Assembly: GCA_034440635.1 (NCBI GenBank)
Contig: JAOTON010001685.1
Location: forward strand, 248,001-312,000
Direction of reading: 5' to 3'
DNA: 64,000 nt
Source of the DNA: Lepas anatifera
Taxonomy: Eukaryota > Arthropoda > Thecostraca > Lepadidae
Numbering within the stretch: position 1 is the first letter of the stretch; the number at the start of each line of letters is the position of its first letter. The translations under genes and the position numbers were made by a program. The notes below the pieces were generated by a model. That model did no database searches. It was not told the origin of the DNA and was given only the letters and a program-made list of their open reading frames with translations. This document shows positions 21,850 to 33,252 of the stretch, piece after piece.

Positions 21850-23930
21850 ACGGCTGCATACCTATCTGTGCGTGACACGGTTGTTTTTCGCTGCTGGTAT
21901 GCCGCGCCTCAATGTACAGCACGGGCAACCGCATCCAGTTAAAAGTTACAAGCATTTCTAATACGTCAATTGCACGGTGCAAAATGGCCCCATTGTATGT
22001 TGCCTAGTCTCGAGGTTCCCTCATTTCCACTATCCTGGGTGCGACACCGCCACCACCGTCGACATGTTCCGAGCTCCAAGGCCGAAAAGCAGCCTCCGGG
22101 ACCGGCCGTGCAGAGACATCGTCCCGCGAACCGTGCGACGCTGTCCCGGACAAAGCACGCGCAGTGCGCCACCTGGCGGCGGTCTGTCTGTGCGCCCACC
22201 CCTTGACGGGTGACCTCGGGGCCGGCGATCGTCGTAATTGGCGCTGTCAGCGGCCCCGTGCCCGCCGCCCCATTCAACGGCCGCCGTGGCGGATGTCGAT
22301 TCTTATGCTTCAGTACACTGTAATACCGACGAGGGTGAGAGCGATGGCGGCTGATGTGGCCGCTTTTTTGCGGGCCAGCACGGTTTCAGTGTGTTTGGCG
22401 GCCTGCGAGGCGTGGAAGCCGGACGGGCGTCGGCGCCGGCGTGGACAGGCCATGTTTTTACACTGCGCCAAAAAGGCTGGCGAGATATTGAGCCGCCCAT
22501 TGGCCGGCCGACTGGCTCCGCCCGCAGTACCTGGCTCACATGGCTGTGATGTGTCCACAGCAGCGGCGAGGACTAAATTTACAATCACACTGGTGCCACT
22601 ATCATCCATGGAGGTCCACCCCCCGTCCCCGCCGTTCACGGCGGCCCGCTCTCTGCTGCCTCCCGTGGCCAGCTGATGCCCTCCGGTTTGGTCAGCGGCG
22701 CAAGCCCGCTGGACGGGCTCCGGCGCGGTGGTTCCGAACGGCGACAGCAGCGCCCCTGGTGGCAGCGCGCAGAAACAGTGGTGGTAGCTGCTGCTTGGTG
22801 GCGTGTTGAGTTCAGTCGTGCCCGGTACGGCGGTTGGTGAGTGTGGGGTGGTGGCGTGCCCCCGGGAAGGTGCGATTGTGGGAGAGTCGTGTGCTGCGGT
22901 GTGAACAGTGATAAAGCTTTGGCTAAAGGAAGCTAGCTCAAGACTGTCGCTGTTTGGCTGGGCGGAGGTCTAGTATCGTGGGTGTGACTAGTGATAGCAG
23001 CTTCACTCTAAGGCTAGTGTTATTTCCTAGCACTTAACCGCGCCTTCATCGGGATGCATCTTATTTGCGCCTCTGTTTTTATTTCTCTGGATCGCTTATA
23101 TATTATGGATTCCCACATCGTGACATTTTTTTTGGGGGGAGGTTACGATACTGCAAATGGTACAGCATGGGTTCTTCCAATTCAGCCGTAAATGATGGCA
23201 TTCAATACGGTTAGCCGGTGCCCCGGCTCCCCGCACCAGACCCCCCACCAAGCCTGAGCAGGAGGCAGTTTCCTGGCGAGAGACTGCATGCATGACAAAG
23301 GGAGCTGTCAGCCGCGCCTCCGGAGCGGGCCGGGCGCTGGTCGGCCGCGGACTCGTCAGACGCCTGGTGGCCACCCCGCTGCTGCCGAGGTCATGGTTGC
23401 TGTTGTGGCCAGTCCTGAGGGCAGCCCTGCGCTGCCGGTCACTGCCGACCTCTGTCTGGGCTGCCGCTGCCTGCGTCTCTGACCTGACCTCGCGGTAGTC
23501 ATTCCTCTGCCCCGCTCCCACCACCTCTGTCCTCTGTGGCTGCCACATAAACACTTCTCCTCCGTACTGACTCAATTTCTTGCTTCTCTCATCTTTGTGC
23601 CGTCTTCAACGAAAATGGTGGGTTTCGGCTTGAGAGCCAAAAATTTGTATCTTTCTTTAATCACTACATCGACACCCCATAATAGGCTCAGTGTCACGTC
23701 TGACCGGAACGACGTTTTCCGCTAAAGGGACAGCATCGCTAGAGTGCTAAGAATGAGCTGATTCCAATGTATCTATATAGCTGATCCCATGTATGTCCAA
23801 TGTATATGTAAACACATTTCATATGTTTTTCGACAAGTTTTTCAGAATTTGCACTTTGTCGATTCTAACTTTGACCAGTGGTTAGAAATACTTAAGAATA
23901 ATAGATAATGATAATTCAAAATAAATACAA
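21850..23930. other. gene-free, GC-rich stretch
   Basis: CpG-rich from about 22020 to 22860 and 23200 to 23500. A 170-codon frame at 22164-22676 is Arg/Ala/Pro-rich, overlaps open frames on the other strand and matches nothing I know, so it is not called. Confidence 0.4.
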
Positions 23931-23934
23931 TTTA

Positions 23935-24013
23935 CTTAACCACGGGTTATTGCATACCAAGTAAAAATCAATACAATGTACTTAACCACGGGTTGTTGCA
24001 TACCAAGTAAAAG
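23935..24013. repeat. tandem duplication, about 43-bp unit x 2
   Basis: ACTTAACCACGGGTTRTTGC followed by ATACCAAGTAAAA occurs twice, with flanking AATACAATK also repeated. Confidence 0.85.
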
Positions 24014-24984
24014 CCCACGCTTCTGAGAACACAAATGCTCTAACAGAACCCACTCGTCTCATGAGAATTCATCGACACATCCCTTTCAGTGCGGAGAAGT
24101 TTCAACGCTGTCGCTGAGGGGTTACTTTCGTTCTATACATACATACGAGTATATACGGCGTTCGCCTCTCCGTCTGCCGCGCTGCTCGGGCCTGGGCCGA
24201 TATGGCTGTATTTTTACGGTTCTTTGTGGAGTTTTTGTTTTGGGGGATTTTATGTTTTCGGATCAGGTGAGGGAGAAGTGGATGAATGCTAATAATTAGT
24301 TTTCAAAATCAACGACTTATTTTTACTGTGAAGAATGCTTCTATTCTTGCTTTAGCGGTTGCAAAAAGTAAGTGCGGCGTTCACCTCAGTGAACCAGACG
24401 CGCATAACCCAGTCCAGCGCCAGGTTCCCGCAGCACTGGGGTGCTGTTCCATGGGGTCCACGCCGACTTATACGCGCCTACCGATAGGTACACTCACGGA
24501 CAAGTCATCAGTGCATCAGCAGGCCAAGAGCTCGCATTTTTCGCAGCCGATGCTAAACAAATAATGGGAATATTGCTCCCATAACATGTAGCTTTTCGTT
24601 TTTTTAAAGGTAGTTATTAGCATCGCTCCACTTCTCTCTCCACCAATACAAAATGAAAAACAAGCTGGAATCAAACAACTCCGCAGAGTGCCGGAACTAA
24701 GCAATCATACCGGTCCAGGCCCGACCCACGGCAGACTTTTAGGCGAATGCTGCGTGCATATCATAGCAGTTGCGCCTTGACGATAGCGTAACTCCTCCGC
24801 ACTTAAATGCATGCGTCAATGAATTTCCATCAGATTATGCAAGGGTTCTGTTGGAACATTTGTGTTCTCAGAACCGTGAGTTTTATCCAATGCGCATCGA
24901 CCCATATTCAAGTGTCTGGAAGGCTTCTGAATCATGGATAGCTATAATATACAAAAATTGGAATTGTGCAAATGCCTTAGAGGA

Positions 24985-25016
24985 ATATATTTTTATATAT
25001 ATATATATATATATAT
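24985..25016. repeat. (TA)n microsatellite
   Basis: About 12 uninterrupted TA units within a longer AT run. Confidence 0.9.
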
Positions 25017-25639
25017 TTGCTTGCTATTTATTGGTCCAGACTAACCCCATAGTCCTTCTAGAGAAGGACCAAGACCTAGTGGCAACCGACACCTGTGTAC
25101 GAGAGTCGATTGGTCCGTTCTTAGGGCCAGTACGGAAAAAGTGCGCACTGTGGCTGCTCATGTATTTGAAGTAGCTGTCCTGCCTATTCTGTACGAAGTG
25201 GCATCGTTCGTACAATTAGCACTTGGTTTCACCAGCGCCATTGTTTCTCTGGCGTGTGACGGTCTCGTACCAGGTGCGACAGTGCTCCCCCAGAGGCGCA
25301 TCCCCTCCATCGCTCCTCACGGGCGTCTGGAATGTCAGCGCTGTAGAGGTCACGTCCAGTTAGCTGCTGCTGGGAACCTGCAGCAAATGGCAGCACTCTC
25401 GAAACAGCCAGGCTTGCGTCGCCCAACAATTAAAAAATGCATGCAGGGACTGCTGGGGTCCTGATTCGGCGGGCGGGCTGGTAAATGTTGGACGTCATTT
25501 CTAGGAAGACCACTTCTCGAGGTGTTGCTCGTGGTTGCATTTTTCAAAAGTGAATGCAAGCACAATGGAGACTTCCAGCACCACATTATGCCCCTTATTT
25601 CTAATCGGCTACCGTTTGTTTCCACTTGTTCGGCTGTAT

Positions 25640-25800
25640 GATTGCCGTGACGTCGCGTCTACGGTCAAATCAGTGCTGTGGATGCAGCTGCAGTAACGTG
25701 TGCTTTGCCGTCACATCAGTGCTCTGGCTATAGCTGCAGTTACGTCAGTACCCCGACTATAGCTGCAGTCACGTCAGTGTCTTGGCTGCTGTTCTGTTTT
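25640..25800. repeat. minisatellite, about 29-bp unit, 4-5 copies
   Basis: Units of the form GCTGCAGTYACGTCAGTRYC then a variable CYGRCTATA. Each has a PstI-type CTGCAG and, in most units, the half-CRE ACGTCA. Confidence 0.85.
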
Positions 25801-26196
25801 TGATACCGGCCCTCACGATGGTACAGTTCCACCTCTTGCGCCCTTCAGGTATTGAGAACCGATACATTTTCGGCTAGCTCTCCGACCCCCGCTGAACATC
25901 GACCAGGTCCGCTGCAGCTGAGGGTACCTCTCTGGTAGACCAGTCGGGAGCCGGCAGCGTTTTCTCGGACCTGGTCTGATGGACGCAGCACCTCCCGTCG
26001 CCTTCGACAGTCCATCGGTCATCATCGACAGCGACGTGACGGGGTGCCATCAGCGGCGCTCGCCGCCCGTCGATGGCGACCAGGGGCGTGAGTGCGTGCT
26101 GACAGTCTGGACGGCTGCAATGGTGACGCCGGGCCTCTCCATTGTGTCGCTCATGCAGGCGATTGTCGTCTTCACGGACGGGAGCCGCGAATGGCA

Positions 26197-26572
26197 GCGT
26201 GGAGAAGTGCTGCAGTTGTTCGCGGCACGTGCCCCGGCGTGACACTAACCCCGCCTCAGCGTGGGGAAGTGCTGCAGTTGTCCGCGGCACGTGCCCCGGC
26301 GTGACGCTAACCCCGCCTCAGCGTGGAGAAGTGCTGCAGTTGTCCGCGGCACGTGCCCCGGCGTAACGCTAACCCCGCCTCAGCGTGGGGAAGTGCTGCG
26401 GTTGTCCGCGGCACGTGCCCGGTGTGACGCTAACCCCGGCTCAGCGTGGGGAAGTGCTGCGGTTGTTCGCGGCACGTGCCCCGGCGTGACGCTAACCCCG
26501 CCTCAGCGTGGGGAAGTGCTGCGGTTGTCCGTGGCACGTGCCCCGGCGTGACGCTAACCCCGCCTCAGTGTC
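26197..26572. repeat. minisatellite, 62-bp unit, 6 copies, each with a GGCACGTGCC palindrome
   Basis: Highly regular units: GTGGGGAAGTGCTGCAGTTG, then TCCGCGGCACGTGCCCCGGC, then GTGACGCTAACCCCGCCTCA. CACGTG recurs about every 62 bases near 26228, 26290, 26352, 26414, 26475 and 26537. Five copies retain GGCACGTGCC followed by CCGG; one has lost a C. Copies differ by only a few bases, so the expansion looks recent. Short apparent proteins across it are artefacts. Confidence 0.95.
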
Positions 26573-27617
26573 CGGTACGTGCTTCCAACAAATTGGCCCG
26601 CTCGGAATTACTGCCCCAACGCACTATCCAATGAAGGAGAAGAGATGGCGTATTTCCGATCGGCTGGTATGCGGCATTTCAACGGCGGCGTGTCCCCGAT
26701 AGACTGTCGCCGGCTCCTCATACTATCATTCATACTAAAACAGGCGGTGGTGTAAGCTCTTGGAACGAGGCACATGCCTAGGATAAGCGTTATCCTTGTA
26801 GATGATGTATCGGTCGCCCATTTGGATTCATGAAACCAGCGGGACCCAGCATTGATTCCTGGGTAGAACACATCGTTACTCTGCACGTCAGGAAATAAAA
26901 TCCATAGCAATTTGCAAACCAAAACAGGGAACATACTGCCCTCATTTTCTCTGAGTTAAGCCCGGTTTCTCACGACTGGCCCTGTCTAAACAGAAGTGAA
27001 TTCATGAAATCAAAGTTCCTTTTCGTGGTTTTCGCATGCAATGAGCACATGTAGCCTTAGTAGCTGACATTCCCTAAAACAGCAATAATCATCATGATTT
27101 TGCATTCACTAGAACACCTCGATTGCCGAGCTTACATACAAACGGTAGTTTCTGTGATCCCTAGGAATGCCATGCTAGATTGTTCTCTTGGATTTCGGCG
27201 CCGTCCGAGCTGACAGCGGGAGCTACATATGCAGTGGCACTCTGCGGGTGTCGAGCTGGCCCGCTGAGCCAATCTCAGCCACCGCGCGCCCCCGCCGCCC
27301 GATCGCCTCCTGATGAAGATGCCGGCCATCAGCGCCACCGCCCTCGTTACCACAGCTGCTGTCTGCAGACACTGCGCGCCCCGCGCTGCACATGCAATCG
27401 GGCCACTCTTTAAACGGACCGGCAACCGATCGGGTCGTTTGCAGGTCGGCCTGGTGAAATGGTGGCCGGGCACGCCGCGCGGCCGGCGCCGCTCCTCACT
27501 CCCTGCACGTGTGACTCGGCAGCCGCCGCCGGCAAAAAGCAGGCGCGGCGCCGCGGTGCCGGTTACCTCGTCGCTGCCAGCTGTGCTATCCGGTGTCGGT
27601 GGGTCGCTGACGGGCTG
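26573..27617. other. gene-free stretch
   Basis: Unique-looking DNA, GC-rich after 27180, with no recognised features. Confidence 0.45.
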
Positions 27618-28370
27618 TCAGCGGCACTGACGGCTCACTGATACCGCACTGACGCCGCCCTGACGGCTCACTGACGCTGTACTGACGGCTCATTGATGCT
27701 GCACTCACGGCTCACTGATGCCGCACTGACGGCTCACTGATGCCGCACTGACGGCTCACTGATGCCGCACTGACGGCTCACTGACGCCGCCCTGACGCTC
27801 ACTGATGCGCACTGACGCCGCACTAACGGCTCACTGATGCCGCACTGACGGCTCACTGATGCCGCGCTGTCGGTTCACTGATGCCGCACTGACGGCTCAT
27901 TGATGCTGTACTGACGGCTCATTGATGCTTCAGTGTTGGCTCACTGATACTGCACTATCGGTTCACTGGCGTATCACTGATGTCTCACTGATGCTGCATT
28001 GACGGCTCACTGTTGCCGCACTGACGAATCACTGATGCCACACTGACGGCTCACTGATGCTGTATTGATGTCTCAGTAATGCTGCACTGTCGGCACACTG
28101 ATTTTACATTGACGGTGCAATTGTACCGCACTAACGGTGCACTGATGCCGCACTGATAGCTGGCTGATGCCGCACTGACGGCTCACTGATGCCGCACTGA
28201 CGGCTCACCACTGATCCTGCACTGACTCCTCGCTGATGTCACACTGTCGGGTCACTGATGACACACTGACGACTCACTGATGCTACACTGTCGGCACGCT
28301 GATTTTACATTGATGGTGTAATTGTACCGCACTGACGGTGCACTGATGCTGCACTGATGACGCTGCCCTC
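27618..28370. repeat. minisatellite, 22-bp unit, about 30 copies
   Basis: Units run CACTGACGGCTCACTGATGC plus CG. The left third is regular, the right two thirds are diverged with half-units and variants such as CTGTCGGCACACTGATTTTA that recur at two places (about 28085 and 28288), showing block duplication. Confidence 0.93.
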
Positions 28371-31300
28371 TTGCGCGGCACTCAGCAGGTAGACCATGCT
28401 GCTACAGGCGATGGGTCCGACCAAACAGCCATCAGCTGGCTGCTGGCCGCTGGGTCGGGCTTGTGTTATCGAGCTGGTGGTGCGTATTCAGGTGTAATGG
28501 GTTAACTGGGGAGTGCGGGCGGACCTGGAAGGTGTCGCGTGTGCTGGCTGCCAGCCCATCTTTAGCTTGGTGATTAGCCACGTCTTACGCAGCTCGGCAC
28601 TCTGGCACCCCACCTGACAGCCATGAGTCGTCGTCTCGGCGTTGTAACGCGTCATCGGGGCGATGTAACACGTCATCCCGTCCATCCGAAGCGTGACGGG
28701 GTGCCGACAGTCTGACGTGTCCCTAATGAGCTTGGTCCTGCCTTAAATCGTGGCTTGTATGCGGCGGTTCTGGTTTGGCATTGGCGGGCGCTGCTTCCGG
28801 CGTTTGTCCGTGCCGCGCCGTTTTAATTAGCGGCCGACCTGTCAACGCAGATATGTTATCGGGGAAATGTGAAGTGGCGTTGGATAGAGACGAGACGAGA
28901 TGTCAGGAGTGGGATGGCGGTGGTGCCAGGCTGTTAGCTCTGTAGTACAACTGGGTCTGAGCCAGACCAGCAGCCGTGACCGAGGCACAAGTCCTGCTGG
29001 TATCAAAATTCAGAGAGTAGTGGTATGGTATCATCGCTGGCATAGGAAAAGTGAATGGGTCAGTCAATATTTAACCTCCTTCTGGCAAGGAACTTTCACA
29101 TATTGAACCTAAAAGTCGTCCTATTTGGGCTCATTGTTACATTTCTCACATGCTGATTATCAAACTTCAAGATTTTTTCTGTCAATTTGCTAGAAATAGG
29201 AAATTCCTTGTTGAAAAGTAAGGGGACGCCCATGGTTATATTTTTCCGACGCTCATGACAACTTGTGCACAGAGGTGCAGAAAGTATGCTGGCTGTCACA
29301 AACTCAATGCGACATATGCCTCCTCTGTCACAAAAAGCTGGAAATGATAATTGTATACTTGAATACTATTTCCAATATGCTGAATGTCATCTACCTGTCT
29401 CTTACTTTTGCAACAGACAAGGTTCAAGCACCAAGCCATTACTGCATGAAAGTATTAAACTGTGTTTTCATTTTTAGATCATGTTTATGTTTTGGAAGGA
29501 AAATTTCCAATTATGGATCATTGTTTCCAGTATTGGGATCATAACTTTTATTGGCAACCTTGACTGCAGTTTCCCAATGACATGCATTTCCTTTTGAAAA
29601 GTTTCATTTTTGGAAGGAGTGTTTCTAATTATGGTACATTTCCATGATTAAATGTGGCAATTATCATGAAAATAATTATTATTGGGAACTAATCTATGAA
29701 TGGGAGCGTGCACCTACACACAATTGGGAACCCTGATCACAGCTTCCCCCCACTGAACTTCTATCTCACATATCAACAAAAGGGACAAAAATGTCAATGT
29801 CAACATAGGATTTGGATCTACCTAAAATGTGTTGGTAAAGTGGACCTTAGGTAGCATTTTTATAGACAGATCAAATGCTTAAAATTTTCCCCAACACCTG
29901 ATTATCACCTGTCTGTTCATTCCTTCTTGCAGTAAAAACTCTGAGGCAAATACCCTGCATAGATGTAAAATTATGTCTATTGGCCTAATAGGTACCTACA
30001 GAGGTATTGAAGTCTCATACCAAAGAAAGATCCAGTGTAGTCAAAGTCCTGCTTTAACTCCATGCAGTTCAGGTCCTGTGTGTTGCTTACTTACCACCAC
30101 TGGTAGTAAGCAACACACCCCAACCAGCGTTTTTCAAAGTCTCTTTCTGAGATTTTCTGGATTTCCTGAGATGAGAAGGGGGTCTACTAGGCCCCCTCCA
30201 GTGCACGTTAGTGTGTGTTTTAACTTTGTGGAGGACTGCATTGGCACACATTTGCTATCTGTACAATATTGACATGATAATTTGATCATGAAATCTCACC
30301 TGAATTACTGTTGTTGCCCGTCTATTGCTGGCACCAACTCTCCCAACTTCCTCCAGCTCCAAATCTACCTAACCAACCTTGATCTAGGGCACAAATAAGG
30401 TAAGGTACAAGCAAGCTAAGGAATGAAAAACCAAGTTTGATATGTGAAAGTGCATCAGTCTCAAAGTAGCCTACATTCATCTTAGATTAGCCATGGGCAG
30501 CACTATTTATTCCAGCCAGTTTTAGCCTGCACTTATCTCAGATATACCCCAAAAATATGCCCTAAAAAAGTGGCTTCCCACCTGTGTACATTTTTTGGCA
30601 GGCTCTACATCAAATAAACATTACGAACTTGTCTTGTCGCTGTTGCGTAGTTTAGGTAGAATTGCTGCCCAGCTATGTTTATTTCTTTCACTCATTTAGT
30701 ACTTTTCTTAGTAGCTTTTAGGCGTACTTTATACTAAATTCAAAGAAATAGGGACCGCTAAATCGAAGAGACTCAAACTTTAAATACTATTTAACCTGAC
30801 AAAATGGACAGAGAAATACTTGATAATGTATTTGCGTTATCTTTAATGCCTTAAATATGCCCACAATCATGTATTTCTCGAAAAATTGACTGTCACATTT
30901 CGGGCATCTAGGCGGCAACTTTCTGGCAACTACTAACAATCGGCACCATTGGGCTGCATGTTAAAATCTGGCAACTGTGACAGCGGTTTCCGGGTTTTCT
31001 GCAGCGGGGGTCCCTGTTTTAGTAGAAACTGAACACAGTACCAATATTGTATCACTGATGGTACGCTGTGCAATTGAAGAACAGAGTTGCTAAATTAAAT
31101 TTATCGCTACACGCTTTATTCTGTATTTCGAAAATATGCGGTTTGATTTTGAACCATACTGTCACGATCGCTATTTTGTCACACTTATGCACCTCAAATT
31201 TCATAAATGTGTCACAAACCCCAGTAGCCGAGTTGGCAAGTTTCTGCACCTTGCTTGTGCAGAACATAGTCTGCAGTTCCAAGGCAGTGGGTGATCATCT

Positions 31301-31439
31301 GATCCTAGATTGACTGGGTTGTGCGGGCTGACGACAGGCCAACTTCGCAGATATTCACGGCCAAGAACTCAGCGCTAAGCAGTGACTCACGCATAACGTA
31401 AGCCAGCCAAACAGACGGCCGTCTTCTTTATTATCCTAA
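28371..31439. other. gene-free stretch upstream of the semaphorin, AT-rich from 29 to 31 kb
   Basis: 28371-29000 is GC-rich; 29090-31090 is AT-rich with no open frame over 100 codons. The only structure noted is the hairpin at 30078-30118. No distal promoter element could be identified. Confidence 0.45.
30078..30118. repeat. 18-bp hairpin with one bulged base
   Basis: GTGTGTTGCTTACTTACCA pairs with TGGTAGTAAGCAACACAC across a 4-base CCAC loop, leaving one extra T in the left arm. It is too short for a MITE call; function unknown. Confidence 0.85.
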
Positions 31440-31625
31440 CGCAGCGGCGGGCGGCGTTTCCTAATCCGACCGGCGCCGTGGAAGCTCCGACGGCTGGAGG
31501 TGCGGTGCGGCGGGCTGGGCTGAGACAGCCGGTAGTGTGGAGAGCCGGCCGCAGAGGGGCTCTAAGCCGGTGGGGACATGCACCCGGGAAGCCGCACAGT
31601 GTGAGCTCGCTGGTGCAGAGGTGGG
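31440..31625 (+). other. Sema2a: GC-rich presumed 5'UTR / promoter-proximal region of the semaphorin
   Basis: CpG-dense DNA leading directly to the start codon. No TATA box is evident and the transcription start cannot be placed. Whether an upstream noncoding exon exists is unknown. Extent is inferred only from composition and position. Confidence 0.45.
31578..31604 (+). promoter_or_regulatory. upstream ORF of 8 codons, in frame with the semaphorin ATG
   Basis: An ATG at 31578 opens MHPGSRTV and ends at TGA 31602-31604, 21 bases before the main ATG and in the same frame. Its TGA proves the main coding frame cannot extend further upstream. If the leader includes it, it could lower translation of the main frame, a known effect of uORFs. 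Whether it lies in the mRNA is not shown. Confidence 0.5.
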
Positions 31626-31749
31626 ATGGCGGCGCCGCTGTGTCTGCTCGTGACGGCCGTGCTGGCGCCGGCCGCCGCCAGCGTGTACGGAGACAACACA
31701 GACCTCTTCGACCAGCCGGTCTTCACCCACCGGATCACACACCATAAAG
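31626..31749 (+). CDS. Sema2a: semaphorin class 2, coding exon 1 (signal peptide)
   Basis: The ATG at 31626 sits in a good context (G at -3, G at +4) with an in-frame TGA 21 bases upstream. It encodes a classic secretion signal: MAAPLCLLVTAVLAPAAA, a short n-region, a hydrophobic Leu/Val/Ala core and small residues before a likely cut near Ser19-Val20. A mature start containing YGDNTDLFDQPVF follows. The exon ends after 41 codons plus one base at a GTACAG donor (31750). The single leftover G joins AG at 62290 to give Glu, restoring the frame into the Sema domain. Class 2 semaphorins are secreted axon-guidance ligands acting on plexin B in arthropods (family knowledge). Linkage to exon 2 rests on phase, strand and domain order, not on a transcript. 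2A versus 2B cannot be separated. Confidence 0.75.
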
Positions 31750-33224
31750 GTACAGTGACTGGCAAGCCTGGCGGGAACGGCGGGAGGCTACTTGCGTGCT
31801 GCCAGTAGCACTTCCTGGGTTGGATGGATTTCTTTCGTGTGAGGCCCGGCAGGGTGGTGATTTAGTGCTAAGAAGAGGATGTGCTAAGAATGCTTAAGTA
31901 GGGAGATTATTTTTTCATCTTCCGTGCAGAATTACCAATTTGAACGTGAAGCAAGACTATCTGGTCATTTAAAATTGCTAAGGTCAAGAAACATCACGTG
32001 GATGGAATTTTTACCTTGGATCTCAGCGGTTGAATAACTCGTGTATTATATTTTCTACAAATTGCGTTGCGAAATGCGTAAGAAAACTACAAGTTCAGTG
32101 TTAAATATTGAATTTGTTCTGGTCTATGATACCCATGTTTGTTTTTATACCTTTTTATGTTTGTTTACTTGTATTTATCTCCCTGTTTTATTGTAATGTG
32201 CATTGACGAGGCGCAGTGACACCGATTTTTAAACTTGTGATTACAACGATCTAGGAATAACTCAAAATGTGTCGAATTTATGAACAGGTTTTCAGACATA
32301 AACAAGTTTTCGTCATACGGGTGGAAGATTATCTCAACCTCCGTGCGAGCTATCAATATGATTTGTGAGCTGTGTCCTAATTGTTCCGAGGTATATTTTT
32401 ATGGAAGGTGGAATGTCAGTGCTCCCCCGGCGACGACGCCCCTGGTGGAATGCTTGCATTTGAATGGGGCCAGAGCCAGGTGGCCACCATTCTAATAAGC
32501 TGGTTGTGATGAGGTTTCTGCGGTAAATGCGCTATGTCTTACAGTGGAATAGGTCCGTAGGACTGGTGAAGCCGCGCCTCAACCTAAACTATGCATTCAC
32601 TGGGCAGCTGCCTTACAAGTAGGGGCTTCCGCGATATTCAATTTTTGTAACCTGATTTTTATTGTTTCGTAATGGGAAAGGTAGGTACGTTTGTGTAATA
32701 GATTTGTGTATTATTCAATATTTCCATATTGAGTAAGTCTGCTGTTTTCCAGATGTGGGTAATCCAAGGAATTCTACAATAGCTTCTTCATCATATGTCC
32801 ATGTCTTCTGCCAAGTCCAGACATTTCCGCCGTCTGTTTAGGACCACAATTGAAGCGCGCCAAACGCCTCCAGAGAAATCCGCTGGTGCCTGGGAGCTCC
32901 CACTTCGCTCATTGACCTCAACTGTATGCACCAGCATCGTCAGATTCAATCGTTTAGATGTGGAGTCGGTCTCGCGGGCGTCATTTCATCAGGCCCGTTA
33001 TGCGGCGCGGATGAAACACAAGTGCGGCGTTGATGGCGCAGACGTCGGCGGTAACTGCGAGCCGGGTATGCCGCCGTTGGCAAAAGGGTCGTCGTCGATG
33101 CGGCCGGATCCTCCTCTGCGGCGCTTTGTATGGCGCCTGGACTCGGCGGGATGAAGTGCTTTACCACCAGCGGCAGATAGAACAGTATCAGCCGACTGCC
33201 GCCTCAGACGACTCAGGCAGAGAA

Positions 33225-33252
33225 GGGTGGGGGGTGGGGTGGTGGGTGGGGG
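33225..33252 (+). repeat. G-quadruplex-forming tract
   Basis: G runs of 3, 6, 4, 2, 3 and 5 separated by single T residues, meeting the canonical four-run rule. It lies about 1.5 kb downstream of exon 1 on the coding strand. Confidence 0.75.

Noticed and set aside
22164..22676. 170-codon + strand frame
   Set aside because: Same reasons: GC-rich, open on the opposite strand, no motif.
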